Below are positions 62,449 through 64,000 of a stretch of 64,000 bases of DNA, piece by piece. Source of the DNA: Kazachstania africana CBS 2517 (Eukaryota; Ascomycota; Saccharomycetes; Saccharomycetales; Saccharomycetaceae); contig NC_018949.1 of NCBI RefSeq assembly GCF_000304475.1, forward strand, positions 62,001 to 126,000. The letters run 5' to 3'. Both the position numbers and the translations under genes were made by a program. The notes below the pieces were generated by a model, which was given only the letters and a program-made list of their open reading frames with translations, had not been told where the DNA came from and ran no database searches. The stretch's first letter is position 1. Every line of letters starts with the position of its first letter.

Positions 62449-64000
62449 ATGGGTAATACGAAGGGTGAAAATCGTGTTAGCAAGACAGCGTGCAAGAAAT
62501 GTTCTAAGGAGACACCTCATCTTGGAATACCGAAATCTAGGTCTGCGTGTAAACGATGCAGAGCTAAGAAGATTAAATGTGATCAGGAATTTCCTAGTTG
62601 CGGCAAATGTGCCAAGGTCAACGAACCTTGCGTTTCGATAGATCCTGCTACAGGGGAAGATATCCCAAGATCATATGTTCTATTTTTGGAAGATCGATTA
62701 TCTGCTATGATGCGGAGACTAAAGGAGTTTGGTGTCGACCCTGCTCAAATAAAGGGTAATATCCCAGCTACAAGTAATGATGATCCGTGTAATTTGAAAA
62801 TGTATAAGAATGCCAAGAAAAACAATAGGAAAGGAGGTTTCCATTTGAATGATGATCTTCTGGCATCCTTTTTAATCAAGAAGGGAAAAACTTTGAAACG
62901 CGAGCCTGATAATCAGCAAGCTATTTCTCCCTCTACAAATATGGAACCTATTACCAGCCTACCTGAAACAGGTAGTTCTGTCGAATATGACACAAAACCT
63001 TTAGAATTTCAAGAGTCTAACGATCATTTTTCGAAGCTGGGATCTTCAAAAATGGATGAGGCAAATTCTTTTCTTGGGGACTCTTCAGGTATTTCTTTTG
63101 CTAAATTAGTCCTCACTGCAGCAAACTTCTCACCTGAATCATTGCACAATGAAGCAGATGAAGAAATTGAACAGAACTTGTCAAATTTAGTGTCAGGTGA
63201 AGCAATAGAATCTTCATTGAAGTTTGCTCCTCTAGATCTACCGACTCGTGAAGAAGCGGAACGTTGGATTGTTAGATTTTTCATTGATACAAATTCTCAA
63301 TTACCTATCTTCCACAGGGAATTATTCTTGAAAAAATATTTTGAACCAGTATATGGTCCATGGAATCCTGAGATATCTTTAGTTTCAGATAGTAATAAGA
63401 TCAATACTGCATTTGAATTACCGGAAAGTATGTTGGATTCAGCAAGAGCAGATGAAGATGACATCAATATTGATCCATCTATACCTTGGTATAACACATG
63501 GGAAACATTGAAAAATATGGGTGAAACTATAAAGCTTCCCTCTAGGCTAAAAAAGCCCTTTTTCTTTTTGAATATCGTTTTTGCCATAGGCCATTCAACC
63601 CAGGTGTTGCTAGCTGACACTAGAAAAGTTGTGACCTTCAAAAAAAGGGCATTACATTTTTCAAATGTTGTCTTCTCATCGAATGACAGATTGGAAGCTC
63701 TGGCCGGTACATTATTATTAGCTGATTATTCAATCATGCGACCTAGTGTGCCTGGCGTTTGGTATCTTATGGGCTCAGTTCTTCGGTTAACCGTTGATTT
63801 AGGTTTACATAGTGAAATTTTGAATTCAAATTATGACCCATTTACTAGAGAAATTCGAAGAAGACTGTTTTGGAGTGTTTATGCTTTGGACAGACAGGTT
63901 TGTTCCTATTTTGGAAGACCCTTCGGAATTCCTGAAGAAAATATTACCACTAGATATCCAAGTATACTAGATGATTCTGTCATAGTTGCCAAAAATTTTG
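62449..64000 (+). CDS. PPR1: Zinc-cluster activator Ppr1 (5' part, runs off the window)
   Basis: At least 517 codons stay open from ATG at 62449 to the window end; the gene is cut at its 3' end. Ppr1 activates pyrimidine genes (URA1, URA3, URA4 in S. cerevisiae) in response to dihydroorotate or orotate. The Zn2Cys6 cluster uses C34, C37, C44, C51, C54 and C61 (CX2CX6CX6CX2CX6C), followed by a linker and coiled coil (PRSYVLFLEDRLSAMMRRLKEF). The fungal transcription-factor middle domain is visible from about residue 275 (FFIDTNSQLPIFHRELFLKKYF-like) to RRRLFWSVYALDRQ and SYFGRPFGIPEE. An additional CKKC at residues 15-18 lies before the cluster. The sequence matches S. cerevisiae Ppr1 closely. 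Confidence 0.96.
   Translation, partial: MGNTKGENRVSKTACKKCSKETPHLGIPKSRSACKRCRAKKIKCDQEFPSCGKCAKVNEPCVSIDPATGEDIPRSYVLFLEDRLSAMMRRLKEFGVDPAQIKGNIPATSNDDPCNLKMYKNAKKNNRKGGFHLNDDLLASFLIKKGKTLKREPDNQQAISPSTNMEPITSLPETGSSVEYDTKPLEFQESNDHFSKLGSSKMDEANSFLGDSSGISFAKLVLTAANFSPESLHNEADEEIEQNLSNLVSGEAIESSLKFAPLDLPTREEAERWIVRFFIDTNSQLPIFHRELFLKKYFEPVYGPWNPEISLVSDSNKINTAFELPESMLDSARADEDDINIDPSIPWYNTWETLKNMGETIKLPSRLKKPFFFLNIVFAIGHSTQVLLADTRKVVTFKKRALHFSNVVFSSNDRLEALAGTLLLADYSIMRPSVPGVWYLMGSVLRLTVDLGLHSEILNSNYDPFTREIRRRLFWSVYALDRQVCSYFGRPFGIPEENITTRYPSILDDSVIVAKNF

Overview
This is nuclear DNA of a budding yeast of the family Saccharomycetaceae. The evidence is compact, mostly intronless genes with S. 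cerevisiae-like products, three short spliceosomal introns with yeast-type splice signals, AT-rich intergenic DNA, two tRNA genes and long runs of S. cerevisiae gene order. I read 34 protein genes (the last cut by the window end) and 2 tRNA genes. Gene names rest on recognised protein families plus gene order recalled from S. cerevisiae; no search was run. The pattern of kept and missing neighbours fits a post-whole-genome-duplication lineage other than Saccharomyces (Naumovozyma- or Kazachstania-like), but the species is not determined.

Layout. 1-1524: no gene seen. 1525-29563: a block collinear with S. cerevisiae chromosome VIII (BRL1, PUT2, RRF1, MSC7, VMA10, SRB2, NCP1, DOG2/DOG1, YHR045W, INM1, AAP1, YHK8, FSH1, SMF2, COX6, CIC1). 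RRP45 and ELF1, which lie elsewhere in S. cerevisiae, are interleaved, and BCD1 is absent. 29766-31646: ERC1, displaced from the far side of BRL1. 32108-41112: an inverted chromosome X segment (MAD3, TPH3, MPS3, BBC1, probable PET130) lacking CCT3. 41276-43757: LSO1 and POL31. 44823-44904: tRNA-Ser(AGA). 46329-50013: RNR2, RRN7, APS3 in S. cerevisiae order. 50487-64000: UBR2, TYS1, IZH3, tRNA-Ala(AGC), BRE2 and the start of PPR1, mixing neighbours from chromosomes XII and VII.

The genes are housekeeping: mitochondrial metabolism and translation (PUT2, RRF1, COX6), metal transport (SMF2, IZH3), transcription (SRB2, ELF1, RRN7, BRE2, PPR1), ribosome and RNA processing (CIC1, RRP45), DNA synthesis (POL31, RNR2), spindle and nuclear envelope (MAD3, MPS3, BRL1), trafficking (APS3, BBC1) and proteolysis (UBR2, AAP1). 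I saw no transposon, virus, toxin gene, CRISPR array or novel multigene system. The points most worth a second look are three introns whose tiny first exons change the gene models of VMA10, SRB2 and APS3; a strong intergenic excess of the palindrome CTCGAG; a cluster of TAGGG motifs upstream of MAD3; and the synteny mosaic, with tRNA genes at two breakpoints.
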